Shown one piece after another: positions 55,589 to 63,737 of a stretch of 64,000 nucleotides of DNA. The stretch comes from Hydrogenophaga taeniospiralis (GTDB taxonomy: Bacteria; Pseudomonadota; Gammaproteobacteria; Burkholderiales; Burkholderiaceae_C), in contig NZ_JAHBAG010000001.1 in assembly GCF_020510445.1 (NCBI RefSeq), forward strand, positions 3,386,501 through 3,450,500. The letters run 5' to 3'. The notes beneath the pieces were generated by a model, which saw only the letters and a program-made list of their open reading frames with translations, made no database searches and had not been told where the DNA came from. The position numbers and the translations under genes were made by a program. Each line of letters starts with the position of its first letter. Positions within the stretch are counted from its first letter, which is position 1.

Positions 55589-56206
55589 ATGCCCGCCCCA
55601 GCGAACACCCTCACCCCGGCCATCGACGCCGCCCCCAACCACCCCCGATCCAAAACCGACCTCTTCATGTCCTTCACCTGGCTGGCCCTGCAGGGCTTTG
55701 GCGGCGTGCTGGCGGTGGTGCAGCGCGAGCTGGTGGAGAAAAAACGCTGGATGACGCGCGAACAGTTCGTGGAAGACTGGGCCGTGGCGCAGATCATGCC
55801 GGGCCCCAACGTGGTCAACCTCTCGATGATGATCGGCGGGCGCTATTTCGGTCTGCCGGGCGCACTCGCGGCGCTCGCGGGCATGCTGGCCGCACCGCTG
55901 GTGATCGTGCTGCTGCTGGCCGCGCTCTACGGCAGCGTGGCCGACAGCGCCACCGCACAAGGCGCGCTGCGCGGCATGGGTGCGGTGGCCGCCGGGCTCA
56001 TCACCGCCACCGGCATCAAGCTGATCGCCGCGCTTGGCAAGAACGCCATGGGCATCGGGGTGTGCATCGCCCTGGCGGTGCTCACCTTCGTGGCGATCGC
56101 CCTGCTGCGCTGGCCGCTGGCCTGGGTGCTGCTGGGCCTGGGCGGTGCGGCCTGCTTGTGGGCGTATCGGGTGCTGGGCCAGCGCCCAAACGGGGAGGCT
56201 CCATGA
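55589..56206 (+). CDS. chromate transporter, first half protein (ChrA short form)
   Basis: A 205-residue membrane protein corresponding to one half of ChrA. FMSFTWLALQGFGGVLAVVQ and the motif VAQIMPGPNVVNLSMMIGGR match the chromate transporter family (the GPGN-like segment). The ATG at 55589 was chosen since it leaves the DMT gene's stop behind; an earlier in-frame start would overlap that gene. It is coupled to a second half by an ATGA overlap. Short ChrA pairs work as heterodimers; the natural substrate may be sulfate-like anions rather than chromate. Confidence 0.88.
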   Translation: MPAPANTLTPAIDAAPNHPRSKTDLFMSFTWLALQGFGGVLAVVQRELVEKKRWMTREQFVEDWAVAQIMPGPNVVNLSMMIGGRYFGLPGALAALAGMLAAPLVIVLLLAALYGSVADSATAQGALRGMGAVAAGLITATGIKLIAALGKNAMGIGVCIALAVLTFVAIALLRWPLAWVLLGLGGAACLWAYRVLGQRPNGEAP

Positions 56207-56799
56207 GCATGGCCCCCACGCTGACGAACTGGACCGACCTGTTCCTGCATTTCGCCTCGCTCTCGCTGCTGGCGGTGGGCGGCGCCATCACCACCGCGCC
56301 CGACATGCACCGCTACCTGGTGGGCGAACAGGGCTGGCTGAGCGAGGCGCAGTTCACCTCGTCGATCGCGCTGTCGCAGGCCGCGCCCGGCCCGAACGTG
56401 CTGTTCGTTGCCCTGCTGGGCTGGAACGTGGGACTCAACGCCGGTGGCGGCCCGTCGGCTGGCTGGCTCGCCTGGGCGCTGGCGCTGCTGGGTGTGCTGG
56501 TGACGCTGGTGGCGATCATGCTGCCCTCGTCCATCCTCACCTACACCGCCACCCAGTGGGGCCACCGCAACCGCGAGCTGCGCGCGGTGCGCGCCTTCAA
56601 GGCGGGCATGGCGCCCATCGTGATCGCGCTGCTGATCGCCACCGGCTGGCTGCTCAGCGCGGCCCACAACCAGCCGGCGCGCGACTGGCCACTGTGGTTG
56701 CTGACGGCCGCCGCTGCCGTGCTGGTGTGGCGCACCCAAATACACCTGCTGTGGCTGATCGGTGCCGGCGCGGTGCTGGGGGCGCTGGGTCTGGTCTGA
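56203..56799 (+). CDS. chromate transporter, second half protein (ChrA short form)
   Basis: A 198-residue partner of the preceding protein. LFLHFASLSLLAVGGAITTA and SIALSQAAPGPNVLFVALLG match the other ChrA half; about five to six membrane segments. The ATG at 56203 follows GGGGAGG with good spacing. The two genes together give the usual 400-residue ChrA length in split form. Confidence 0.88.
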   Translation: MSMAPTLTNWTDLFLHFASLSLLAVGGAITTAPDMHRYLVGEQGWLSEAQFTSSIALSQAAPGPNVLFVALLGWNVGLNAGGGPSAGWLAWALALLGVLVTLVAIMLPSSILTYTATQWGHRNRELRAVRAFKAGMAPIVIALLIATGWLLSAAHNQPARDWPLWLLTAAAAVLVWRTQIHLLWLIGAGAVLGALGLV

Positions 56800-56805
56800 G
56801 AGGCT

Positions 56806-56822
56806 GAGCGCCCGAGGCGCTC
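56806..56822. terminator. hairpin between convergent chrA and YIP1 genes
   Basis: A 7-bp perfect stem (GAGCGCC with GGCGCTC) around CGA lies in the 37-base space between two convergent stop codons. Without T-runs it would be a weak bidirectional terminator. Confidence 0.45.
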
Positions 56823-56836
56823 GGGCCGAGCCGGGC

Positions 56837-58075
56837 TTATTTCTGGCGCTGCAAGCCCGCCATGCCCTTGGTGTCCAGGGCCGCCACGGCGCCGCGCACG
56901 GCATCCATGTCGAGGTTGTTGCCACTGACTTCAACCATCACGCCGTTGGGCAGCATCAGGGCCATCTCGGCACTGCTGCCGTCCTTGCGGTATTCCTCTT
57001 TGATGGACACGCCGTCCTTCTGGTAGATGCGCTCCACCTCTTCCTGGGTTTCGCGGTTGACCGTGGACTGGGCCCAGGCGCCCATGGCCATCGCCAGGGC
57101 GGGCACGGCGCCGATGTCCTGCACCTTGACTTCCAGGACGCGATCATCCTTTTCGTATTCGGCCGTGACGCTGGTGAAGTTCATGCCCATGGCGTTGTCG
57201 GACCGCGCTTCGAGCGTGTTGCGGCTCAGTCCCGCAAGCGAGGCCGGCACATAGCCCTGCAGCACATCGGGCGCGAAGGGCTTGCCGCCCTTCCCGCCCA
57301 GGGCCGCGCCCATCATTTCGTTCATGGCCTGGCCGGCCGCGGCGCTGTCGCCTCGGGCCTGAGCCTCTTCCATCTTCTTGCTCGCCGCTTCCATCTTTTT
57401 GCTGGCCTCTTCGAGCTTGGCCGTGTCCAGGGTGATCTCGGTGCCCGGCAGCTTGATGCTGACGTCGCCGGCGTCCGGGCGCCCACCACCCATCATGTAG
57501 CCCGGCCCGCCACCGCTGAACAATGCGCTGGCCGCGCCCAGGATGATCCCCGCGACAATGCCGCAGACCACCACCACGGCGGTGTACACCGCCGCCTTCT
57601 CCTTGGGCGCCTTCATCAGCACGGGGATGCCGGTGTAGACCAGATAGATGGAGTACAGCGCTGCGAGCAGCCCCAGCACCGCCAGCATGGGAATCAGGCT
57701 GAAGATGCCGCCCACCATGCCGGCGGTGGAGCCGAAGGCGATCAGCTTGAGCGCGTTGAGCTGGTTCTTTTCACCCTGGAAGCTGGGTGCCAGGGCGTTG
57801 GTGATCATGGCCAGCACGTAGATCATGACCAGCGAGAGCACGTAGCCCACCACCATGTTGCCCAGCCCGGCCAGGATCGGCACCCGAAAGCTCATGCCCA
57901 TGGCACCGGCGCCCACCAGGCTCATGCCGATGAAGCCGGCCACGGCGGGAATCGCCGCGAGGTAGATCAGGTAGTTCTTGTAGATGCCCTGGGCATCGGT
58001 GGATTCCTGTTCGATGACCGGCCAGGTCTCCACCGGTTTGAGCAGGATGGCTTGCACGCGTTCGACGATGTTCAT
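56837..58075 (-). CDS. YIP1 family membrane protein with C-terminal soluble domain
   Basis: A 412-residue protein. Residues about 1-190 form a YIP1-like domain with five hydrophobic segments (ERVQAILLKPVETWPVIEQE is the typical opening of bacterial YIP1 proteins). After a Gly-rich stretch (SGGGPGYMMGGGRPDAGD) follows a helical segment with repeated KKMEAASKKMEEAQARGD and a soluble domain to the C-terminus. Function unknown. It precedes a small lipoprotein on the same strand's upstream side, 47 bases apart, so both may be on one transcript. Confidence 0.8.
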   Translation of the reverse strand: MNIVERVQAILLKPVETWPVIEQESTDAQGIYKNYLIYLAAIPAVAGFIGMSLVGAGAMGMSFRVPILAGLGNMVVGYVLSLVMIYVLAMITNALAPSFQGEKNQLNALKLIAFGSTAGMVGGIFSLIPMLAVLGLLAALYSIYLVYTGIPVLMKAPKEKAAVYTAVVVVCGIVAGIILGAASALFSGGGPGYMMGGGRPDAGDVSIKLPGTEITLDTAKLEEASKKMEAASKKMEEAQARGDSAAAGQAMNEMMGAALGGKGGKPFAPDVLQGYVPASLAGLSRNTLEARSDNAMGMNFTSVTAEYEKDDRVLEVKVQDIGAVPALAMAMGAWAQSTVNRETQEEVERIYQKDGVSIKEEYRKDGSSAEMALMLPNGVMVEVSGNNLDMDAVRGAVAALDTKGMAGLQRQK

Positions 58076-58122
58076 GGGTCACTCCTTGAAATGAAAGGAC
58101 GGCTGCCTGAATGAAACCAGCT

Positions 58123-58476
58123 TCAGCGCGGGTTCTCGAAGAACACGGCGTTGGTGTAGTCGCTGATCTCGAAATAGACCTTCTTCTCGCCCGGATCGGC
58201 CTGCATGTTCAGGTTCTCGTCGAGCACGCCGTACCCATAGCGGTAGGCGCGGGGGGTGTTGTCGTCGGTGCCGAGCGCGGTGCTGATCTTGTCGATCCGC
58301 AGGAAGCGGCGCACCACCTTGTCGCCGGCATAGACCTCGAGCACGCCGTTGGTGCCGGTCCAGTTCTGGATCTCCCGACTGAACTTGTTCTGCTGCTCCT
58401 GGGTACAAGCCGCCGCAAGCAAGGCGACGCTCAGGACGGCGGCCAACCCGGCGCGTTGTGCAGATGTGCTCGTCAT
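58123..58476 (-). CDS. small lipoprotein of unknown function
   Basis: A 117-residue protein with a lipoprotein signal (lipobox LAAAC, modified Cys about 24) and a mature domain of about 93 residues rich in charged and aromatic residues (NGVLEVYAGDKVVRRFLRID). No family recognised. It starts right after the sirtuin stop codon (ATG at 58476, stop at 58477) and lies 47 bases upstream of the YIP1-like gene, all on the same strand. Confidence 0.75.
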   Translation of the reverse strand: MTSTSAQRAGLAAVLSVALLAAACTQEQQNKFSREIQNWTGTNGVLEVYAGDKVVRRFLRIDKISTALGTDDNTPRAYRYGYGVLDENLNMQADPGEKKVYFEISDYTNAVFFENPR

Positions 58477-59135
58477 TCAATCCTCCAGCAGTGTTGGCAG
58501 GCATTGTGCCGCAGGTTCGTGCAGGCACAAGTCGGCCACGGCGTCCAGTTCGGTTGCCTCGGGGTTGATCACCACCACCCGGGCGCCGCGCCGGTGCGCG
58601 GTGTGCGCCAGGCCTGCGGCCGGGTAGACCACGCCCGAGGTGCCGATAACCAGCATCAGGTCGCAGCCGTTCGCGGCTTTTTGCGCCGCGTCCAGCGCGG
58701 GCAGCGGCAGCATTTCGCCAAACCAGACCACGGCCGGGCGCCGCAGGTTGCCACAGGTCGGGCAACGGGGCGGACGCCCCGTCTCCACGAACTCGGGGTG
58801 GCAACAGTCGCGCGGCATGTCCAGCCAACGGTCGTCGGCCAGGTTGCCGTGCAGGGCGATCGCGTCGGCGCTCCCCGCGCGCTGGTGCAGGCCGTCCACG
58901 TTCTGCGTGATGAGGGTGAGTCGGCCCGGGTGCCGCTGCTGAAAGGCCGCGAGCGCCCGGTGGCCGGCGTTGGGTTCTACGTTGGCAACCATGTCGCGAC
59001 GGAACTGGTACCAGTCCCAGACGCGGCGCGGGTGGGCACGAAACGCGTCCTCGGTGGCCAGGTCTTCGGGTTTGAACCGTGCCCACAGCCCGGTCTGCGC
59101 GTCGCGAAACGTGGGCACGCCGGACTCGGCGCTCA

Positions 59136-59229
59136 CTGGAGTACCTTCGCCCTGCGGGCTGCGGGCTGCGGGCTGCGGGCTGCGGGCTGCGGTGCGAGCT
59201 TGCTTGGGAACGGCCCGGCGCGGCGCTCA
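59136..59229. mobile_element. 94-bp insert in the sirtuin gene, bounded by 9-bp direct repeats
   Basis: CGGCGCTCA occurs at 59127-59135 and again at 59221-59229; the second copy closes the insert. In the intact gene this sequence is native (it encodes part of MSAES), so the second copy looks like a target-site duplication. The insert has no open gene and no clear terminal inverted repeats; its core is the 7-bp tandem repeat at 59152-59192. Confidence 0.65.
59152..59192. repeat. 7-bp tandem repeat CTGCGGG, 5.9 copies
   Basis: Five perfect CTGCGGG units and six bases of a sixth lie within the sirtuin insert. The unit length is not a multiple of three, so gain or loss of units changes the reading frame. 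None of the three frames through the array contains a stop codon on the minus strand. Confidence 0.9.
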
Positions 59230-59362
59230 TGCCCGCGCCGGTGAGTACCGCGATGTGGTTTGCGCTCCCGATCCACTGGCGAACCACTTGCGCAACGGAC
59301 ATGTCAGCCCTGCGGTGCGAAAGAGCAACTGTTCCAGGTGCGAGGGGATGCACCAGCCCAGG

Positions 59363-59524
59363 CCAGCACGGGGCCGGCTTTGCCGGACCGCTGCGGGCGC
59401 CCCCTGGAGGGGGCTGAGGGTCGCGGCTCCGAGCCTGCCCGCGCAGGCTTGGACGGCCCGAAGAAGCATCGACTCTGGCGATGCTGCGGCCTGCAGGGCA
59501 CGCCGAAGGCGGCGCAGGGGTGAT
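59363..59524 (-). repeat. stop-codon-adjacent repeat, copy D (rlmB 3' end)
   Basis: On the minus strand the element begins one base after the rlmB TGA with TCACCCCTGCGCCGCC and ends with the stem CCCCCTCCAGGGGG, CAGCGGTCCGGC and AAAGCCGG, the same modules as copy A. About 80 bases of extra sequence, including a palindrome with GCCTGCGCGGGCAGGC, are inserted between the first and second modules. No gene lies in this interval. Confidence 0.7.
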
Positions 59525-60271
59525 TCATCCCGTTCTTTGGCGCAACGCTTCGTAAAGACAGACGCCGCTGGCCACCGACACGTTGAGGCTCTCCACCGCG
59601 CCGCGCATCGGGATGCTGACCAGTTCGTCGCAGGTCTTGCGCGTGAGCTGGCGCATGCCCTCGCCCTCGGCGCCCAGCACCAGGGCCACCGGGCCTTTGA
59701 GGTCCACCTGGTACAGCGTTTTGGGGGCGTCATCGCTGGTACCGATGATCCAGATGTTGCGCTCCTTGAGTTCGCCCAGGGTGCGCGCCAGGTTGGTCAC
59801 CATGAAGTACGGCATGGTTTCGGCCGCGCCGCTGGCCACCTTGGCCACGGTGGCGTTGATGCCGGCCGCGTGGTCCTTGGGTGCGATCACCGCGTGCGCG
59901 CCCGCGCCGTCGGCCACGCGCAGGCAGGCGCCCAGGTTGTGCGGATCGGTGATGCCGTCGAGCACCAGCAGCAATGGCGCCACGCCGTCGGCTTCCAGCT
60001 TCTCCAGCAACTCGTCGAGCGAATGCGCCTGGGGCAGCGCTTCGACCCGCGCGGCCACACCTTGGTGGCCGTGGCTGCCGGCGAGCTTGGCGATGCGCAG
60101 GCCGTCGGCCTCGATGAGCCGCGCGTTGGCTTCCCGGGCGCGCTCCAGGAACTGGCGCATGCGCGCGTCGCGCCGCGTCGGCTCGAAGTAGATTTCAATG
60201 ATGGATTGCGGCGCGGTTTTCAGGCGCACGCCCACGGCGTGAAAGCCGAACAACACTTTGGGAGAAGACAT
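59525..60271 (-). CDS. rlmB: 23S rRNA (guanosine(2251)-2'-O)-methyltransferase
   Basis: A 248-residue SPOUT methyltransferase that modifies Gm2251 in the ribosomal P-site. The N-terminal substrate-binding domain begins [15 protein letters not shown]; the C-terminal trefoil knot has [33 protein letters not shown] and [18 protein letters not shown]. The ATG at 60271 is the family start; upstream codons in frame belong to the opposite thioredoxin gene. It is divergent from that gene with about 50 bases between starts. Confidence 0.95.
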   Translation of the reverse strand: MSSPKVLFGFHAVGVRLKTAPQSIIEIYFEPTRRDARMRQFLERAREANARLIEADGLRIAKLAGSHGHQGVAARVEALPQAHSLDELLEKLEADGVAPLLLVLDGITDPHNLGACLRVADGAGAHAVIAPKDHAAGINATVAKVASGAAETMPYFMVTNLARTLGELKERNIWIIGTSDDAPKTLYQVDLKGPVALVLGAEGEGMRQLTRKTCDELVSIPMRGAVESLNVSVASGVCLYEALRQRTG

Positions 60272-60322
60272 CGCCCGATTATCGACGCAGCCGCCCGGGC
60301 CAAGGCCTGCGAGAATCCCGGC

Positions 60323-60694
60323 ATGCCCAGCAACCCGTCTGAAACCCCCGAAACCCTGTCGGCCGTCTGCCTGTGCGCCGAATGGTGCAGCACCTGCCGC
60401 GACTGGCACGCCGTGGTCGAACAGGCGGCGCACGAGTTCAAGGACGTGCGCTGGCGCTGGCTGGACATCGAAGACGAGGCCGATCTGCTGGACGAACTCG
60501 ACATCGACATCGAGACCTTCCCCACCATGCTGCTGGCGCGCGGCGATCAGGTGCTGTTCTTTGGCCCGATTCCCGCCCAGGCCGAGGTGCTGGCGCGGCT
60601 GGTCAGCACACTGCAAGGCGGCTCGGCGAGCGCGCCGGGCCTGACCGAACAGGTCGCCACCCTCTGGCAGCGGCTGCGCGGTCGGGCAACCTGA
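60323..60694 (+). CDS. thioredoxin family protein
   Basis: A 123-residue thioredoxin-fold protein with the redox motif Cys22-Ser-Thr-Cys25 in [11 protein letters not shown], then a typical thioredoxin core ([34 protein letters not shown]). No signal peptide. The CSTC motif differs from the CGPC of TrxA, so it is probably a specialised reductase or chaperone. Its last 78 codons are repeated in the 305-bp tandem duplication that begins at 60462. It converges on the YbbA gene. Confidence 0.88.
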   Translation: MPSNPSETPETLSAVCLCAEWCSTCRDWHAVVEQAAHEFKDVRWRWLDIEDEADLLDELDIDIETFPTMLLARGDQVLFFGPIPAQAEVLARLVSTLQGGSASAPGLTEQVATLWQRLRGRAT

Positions 60695-60698
60695 TACT

Positions 60699-60766
60699 TC
60701 AGAGCACCGCTTCCAGATCGGCCACCTGCCCGGCTTCGATGGTGATGCGCCGCTCGCAGCGCTGGG
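60699..60766 (-). pseudogene. duplicated 3' fragment of ybbA
   Basis: These bases repeat the last codons of the YbbA gene (encoding [19 protein letters not shown]) within the first unit of the 305-bp duplication. It has no start and is presumably not expressed as a protein. Confidence 0.8.
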
Positions 60767-60999
60767 TGGACATCGAAGACGAGGCCGATCTGCTGGACGA
60801 ACTCGACATCGACATCGAGACCTTCCCCACCATGCTGCTGGCGCGCGGCGATCAGGTGCTGTTCTTTGGCCCGATTCCCGCCCAGGCCGAGGTGCTGGCG
60901 CGGCTGGTCAGCACACTGCAAGGCGGCTCGGCGAGCGCGCCGGGCCTGACCGAACAGGTCGCCACCCTCTGGCAGCGGCTGCGCGGTCGGGCAACCTGA
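60767..60999 (+). pseudogene. duplicated 3' fragment of the thioredoxin gene
   Basis: The second unit of the duplication carries the C-terminal part of the thioredoxin-like gene from [13 protein letters not shown] to LRGRAT, without the N-terminal half that contains the CSTC motif. It is open in frame with part of the YbbA fragment upstream, but a functional product is unlikely. Confidence 0.8.
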
Positions 61000-61003
61000 T
61001 ACT

Positions 61004-61690
61004 TCAGAGCACCGCTTCCAGATCGGCCACCTGCCCGGCTTCGATGGTGATGCGCCGCTCGCAGCGCTGGGCGATGGCGCGGTCGTGCGTGACCAGCACC
61101 AGCGTGGTGCCCTGCTCGCGATTCAGATCGAACATCAGCTCCATGATCTTGCCGCCGGTGGCGAAGTCCAGGCTGCCGGTGGGTTCGTCGGCCAGCAGCA
61201 CGGCGGGCTGCACCACAAAGGCACGCGCGAGCGCAACACGCTGCTGCTCCCCGCCCGACAGCACCTTGGGGTAGCTGGCGAGCCGCTCGCCCAGCCCCAC
61301 CCGCTGCAACATGGCGGTGGCCGCGGCACGGGCGTCGCGCCGCCCGGCGAGTTCCAGCGGCAGCATCACGTTTTCCAGCGCGGTGAGGTTGCCCAGCAGC
61401 TGGAAGCTCTGGAACACAAAGCCCACCTTCTGCGCCCGCAGGGCGGCGCGCTGGTCTTCGTCGAGCGCGAACAGATCGACGCCATCGATGTGAACTGTGC
61501 CGCTGCTGGGCGTATCCAACCCGGCCACAATGGACAGCAGCGTGCTCTTGCCCGACCCGGACGCGCCCACGATGGCCGCGGTTTCCCCCTTGTTCAGGGT
61601 GAAATCGATATCGCGCAAAATCGTCAGGGATCCCGTGGAGTCGACCACCGACTTGAACACGTGCTGCACGGCAATCATCACTTCGGACAT
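61004..61690 (-). CDS. ybbA: ABC transporter ATP-binding protein, YbbA/LolD type
   Basis: A 228-residue ATPase. Walker A is GASGSGKSTLLS, the signature LSGGEQQRVALARAF and Walker B VLLADEPTGSLD; QSFQLLGNLTALENVMLPLE is the typical Q-loop region of the MacB/LolD branch. It lies divergent to tesA, as in E. coli, where ybbA precedes the large permease ybbP. No permease is seen on the 3' side here; what follows is the duplication and the convergent thioredoxin gene. The ATG at 61690 was chosen from the family start MSEVMIAVQHVFKSV. Confidence 0.88.
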   Translation of the reverse strand: MSEVMIAVQHVFKSVVDSTGSLTILRDIDFTLNKGETAAIVGASGSGKSTLLSIVAGLDTPSSGTVHIDGVDLFALDEDQRAALRAQKVGFVFQSFQLLGNLTALENVMLPLELAGRRDARAAATAMLQRVGLGERLASYPKVLSGGEQQRVALARAFVVQPAVLLADEPTGSLDFATGGKIMELMFDLNREQGTTLVLVTHDRAIAQRCERRITIEAGQVADLEAVL

Positions 61691-61705
61691 GGAAGGGCTC
61701 TCAAG

Positions 61706-62371
61706 TTGAATCGACGTCACTTTAACGCGCTGGGCCTGCTGGCCGCGGCAACGGGGTCTATCGGGAGCGCGTTGGCGCAGGCCGCGGCCAGCACCGCCAG
61801 CGACGCAGCGCCCGTCGTCCTGGTGGTGGGCGACTCGCTGAGCGCCGAATACGGCCTGCGACGCGGCAGCGGTTGGGTGGCCTTGCTGGCGCAGCGCCTG
61901 AGCAGCCAGAAGATGAACGCCCGTGTGGTCAACGCCGGTGTCAGCGCCGACACCAGCTCGGGCGGACGCTCTCGCCTGCCCGCCCTGCTGCGGCAACACC
62001 AACCGGCGGTGGTGGTCATCGAGCTCGGCGCCAACGATGCGTTGCGGGGTCTGCCGCTGTCCGTCACGCGCGACAACCTGCGCAGCATGGTGCGCCTGTC
62101 GCGCGAAGCCGGCGCACGGGTGCTGCTGGTGGGCATGGAAATGCCGCCCAACTATGGCGAGCGCTACGCGCAGGAGTTCCGCGAGGTGTTCACCCAGGTG
62201 GCGCGCGAGGAAAAGACCGCGCTCGTTCCCTTCCTGCTCAAAGGCGTGGCCGATCTCGAGGACCCCACCAAGCTGTTCCAGAGCGACCGCATGCACCCCA
62301 ACGAGAGCGCCCAGCCCACGTTGCTGGCCAATGTGTGGCCGGCGCTGACCCCGCTGCTGCCGAAACGATAA
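61706..62371 (+). CDS. tesA: arylesterase/lysophospholipase TesA, SGNH hydrolase
   Basis: A 221-residue exported SGNH hydrolase. Ser44 sits in VVGDSLSAEYGLRRGSGW, the Asn in ELGANDALRG and the Asp-His pair in SDRMHPNESAQ. The first 25 residues (NRRHFNALGLLAAATGSIGS) form a signal peptide with a twin-arginine look. The only start that gives this signal is TTG at 61706, with GGAAGG upstream; no ATG or GTG lies close by in frame. Only 15 bases separate it from the divergent ybbA start. It acts as thioesterase, lysophospholipase and arylesterase in the periplasm in E. coli. Confidence 0.88.
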   Translation: MNRRHFNALGLLAAATGSIGSALAQAAASTASDAAPVVLVVGDSLSAEYGLRRGSGWVALLAQRLSSQKMNARVVNAGVSADTSSGGRSRLPALLRQHQPAVVVIELGANDALRGLPLSVTRDNLRSMVRLSREAGARVLLVGMEMPPNYGERYAQEFREVFTQVAREEKTALVPFLLKGVADLEDPTKLFQSDRMHPNESAQPTLLANVWPALTPLLPKR

Positions 62372-62377
62372 TCGGGC

Positions 62378-63454
62378 ATGCCCGTTCACACCCTGCCCGC
62401 CGCCGAAGCCCTGGCCCGACTCGACAGCTTCGACACCGTCATAGACGCCCGCACCGAAGACGAACACGCGCTCGACCACGTGCCCGGGGCCATCAACTGG
62501 CCCACGCTCAACAACCAGGAGCGCATCGACATCGGCACGATGTACAAACAGGTCAACCCGTTTGAGGCCAAAAAGCGCGGCGCTGCGCTGTCCGCGCGCA
62601 ACATCGCGGCCCACATTGAGCGCGAGGTGATCGACAAGCCGCGCAACTGGAAACCGCTGGTGTACTGCTGGCGCGGCGGCAACCGCAGCGGAGCCCTGGC
62701 CACCATCCTGGGCGCGATCGGTTTTCACGTCACGCTGATCGAAGGCGGCTACAAGGCCTGGCGCGCGGCCCTGGTCGAATCGATCCCGGCGCTCGCCACC
62801 CGCCTGCACTACCGCGTGGTCTGCGGCCCCACCGGCAGTGGCAAGACGCGCCTGCTGCAGGCGCTCGCCGCCCAGGGCGCACAGGTGCTCGACCTGGAGG
62901 CGCTGGCCAGCCACCGCAGCTCGGTGCTGGGCCACATCCCCGGGCAGGAACAACCCAGCCAGAAACGCTTCGACAGCCTGATATGGGACGCACTGCGGCA
63001 CTTTGATCCGGCGCGTCCGGTGTATGTGGAGAGCGAGAGCAAGAAGGTGGGCAATGTGCGCGTGCCCGATGCGTTGATCGAGGCCATGCGCGAGAGCCCC
63101 TGCATCGACCTGCAGCTGTCAGACCCCGAGCGGGTGGCGCTGCTGCTGGAAGACTACGATTTTTTCGTGAAAGACAGCGATCATTTCTGCCACCGCCTGC
63201 AAGCCCTGGCCGAGCTGCGCGGCAAGGCGGTGGTGTCGACCTGGATCGAAAAAGTCCAGCAGGGACACACGCCAGAGGTGGTGCTCGAACTCCTGACCCA
63301 GCACTACGACCCGATGTACGCGCAGTCGATCGCGCGCAACTTCAAACGTTACGGCGAGGCCCTGCCCTGTGTGCTGCGCGACCGTTCGGCCGAGGCACTG
63401 GCCGATGCCGCGCGCGGGCTGCTCACCGCCGAACCCACCGCATCGCCGGCCTGA
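62378..63454 (+). CDS. mnmH: tRNA 2-selenouridine synthase
   Basis: A 358-residue enzyme exchanging sulfur for selenium at the wobble uridine of certain tRNAs using selenophosphate. The rhodanese domain has the active Cys97 in VYCWRGGNRSG and the second part carries a P-loop at about 150-157 (GPTGSGKT) that binds geranyl-type or nucleotide substrates. Length and motifs fit MnmH/SelU. It starts 6 bases after the tesA stop and is probably co-transcribed. The partner selD is not in the window. Confidence 0.94.
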   Translation: MPVHTLPAAEALARLDSFDTVIDARTEDEHALDHVPGAINWPTLNNQERIDIGTMYKQVNPFEAKKRGAALSARNIAAHIEREVIDKPRNWKPLVYCWRGGNRSGALATILGAIGFHVTLIEGGYKAWRAALVESIPALATRLHYRVVCGPTGSGKTRLLQALAAQGAQVLDLEALASHRSSVLGHIPGQEQPSQKRFDSLIWDALRHFDPARPVYVESESKKVGNVRVPDALIEAMRESPCIDLQLSDPERVALLLEDYDFFVKDSDHFCHRLQALAELRGKAVVSTWIEKVQQGHTPEVVLELLTQHYDPMYAQSIARNFKRYGEALPCVLRDRSAEALADAARGLLTAEPTASPA

Positions 63455-63500
63455 TCGAGCACCGGTCGCCGCTCGGTGGGCGTGACGGGTCGGCGCGCCT

Positions 63501-63704
63501 TCAGTCGGCCGAGGTCGATCCTTCGCCGGCCGCGGGTGCCGCGTCGCCAGGGCCAGGGCCGGTGTTGTCCTCGCCCGGCCCTTCGGGCGCGTCGGAATCG
63601 CTGTGGTGCTTGCCAGCGGCCTTGGCTTTGAGCTTCTCTTCCTTCTTTTTCTTCTTGGCGAGCTCGCGCTGGCGTTTTTCGTATCCGTAGTTGGGAGTGG
63701 CCAA
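63501..63704 (-). CDS. small basic conserved protein, function unknown
   Basis: A 67-residue protein starting MATPNYGYEKRQRELAKKKK, a lysine-rich N-terminal half followed by an acidic Pro/Gly/Ala/Asp-rich tail. I recall similar small proteins in related betaproteobacteria, with no known function. The Lys-rich segment suggests nucleic acid or ribosome contact, but there is no direct evidence. It lies 33 bases downstream of metC on the same strand. Confidence 0.65.
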   Translation of the reverse strand: MATPNYGYEKRQRELAKKKKKEEKLKAKAAGKHHSDSDAPEGPGEDNTGPGPGDAAPAAGEGSTSAD

Positions 63705-63737
63705 AGCAGTCTTTCGGGTGGGTGGGTTGAAGGGATG

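Larger units (their letters stand above)
58477..59302 (-). pseudogene. Sir2-type NAD-dependent deacylase gene split by a 94-bp insertion
   Basis: The N-terminal part (from ATG at 59302) reads MSVAQVVRQWIGSANHIAVL and TGAGMSA, the start of the NAD-binding motif of sirtuins. There the frame runs into foreign sequence and is shifted. The remainder in another frame (58477 to 59136) continues SAESGVPTFRDAQTGLWARF, ITQNVDGLHQRAGS, ALHGN with the catalytic His, the zinc-ribbon region and VIGTSGVVYPAAG. Removing exactly 94 bases rejoins GAGMSA to ESGVPTF in frame and gives 243 residues, a normal length. A GTG at 59136 with GAAGG ahead could start a truncated protein, but it would lack the first Gly motif, so activity is doubtful. 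Confidence 0.85.
60462..61071. repeat. 305-bp perfect tandem duplication (60462-60766 and 60767-61071)
   Basis: Two adjacent 305-base units read identically. Each holds the 3' two thirds of the thioredoxin gene and the 3' end of the YbbA gene. The junction lies at GCGCTGG, a 7-base sequence present at both original ends, as expected for a slippage or microhomology event. The outer flanks still give one full thioredoxin gene and one full ybbA gene; the middle is a fused pair of fragments. An assembly artefact is possible. Confidence 0.9.

Noticed and set aside
59152..59192. Short regular repeat considered as a CRISPR array
   Set aside because: The units are 7 bases and directly contiguous, without spacers; this is a simple tandem repeat.
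60373..60999. 208-codon frame running through the duplication in another frame
   Set aside because: It joins an out-of-frame reading of the thioredoxin gene to the duplicated fragment; it exists only because of the duplication and has no start signal.
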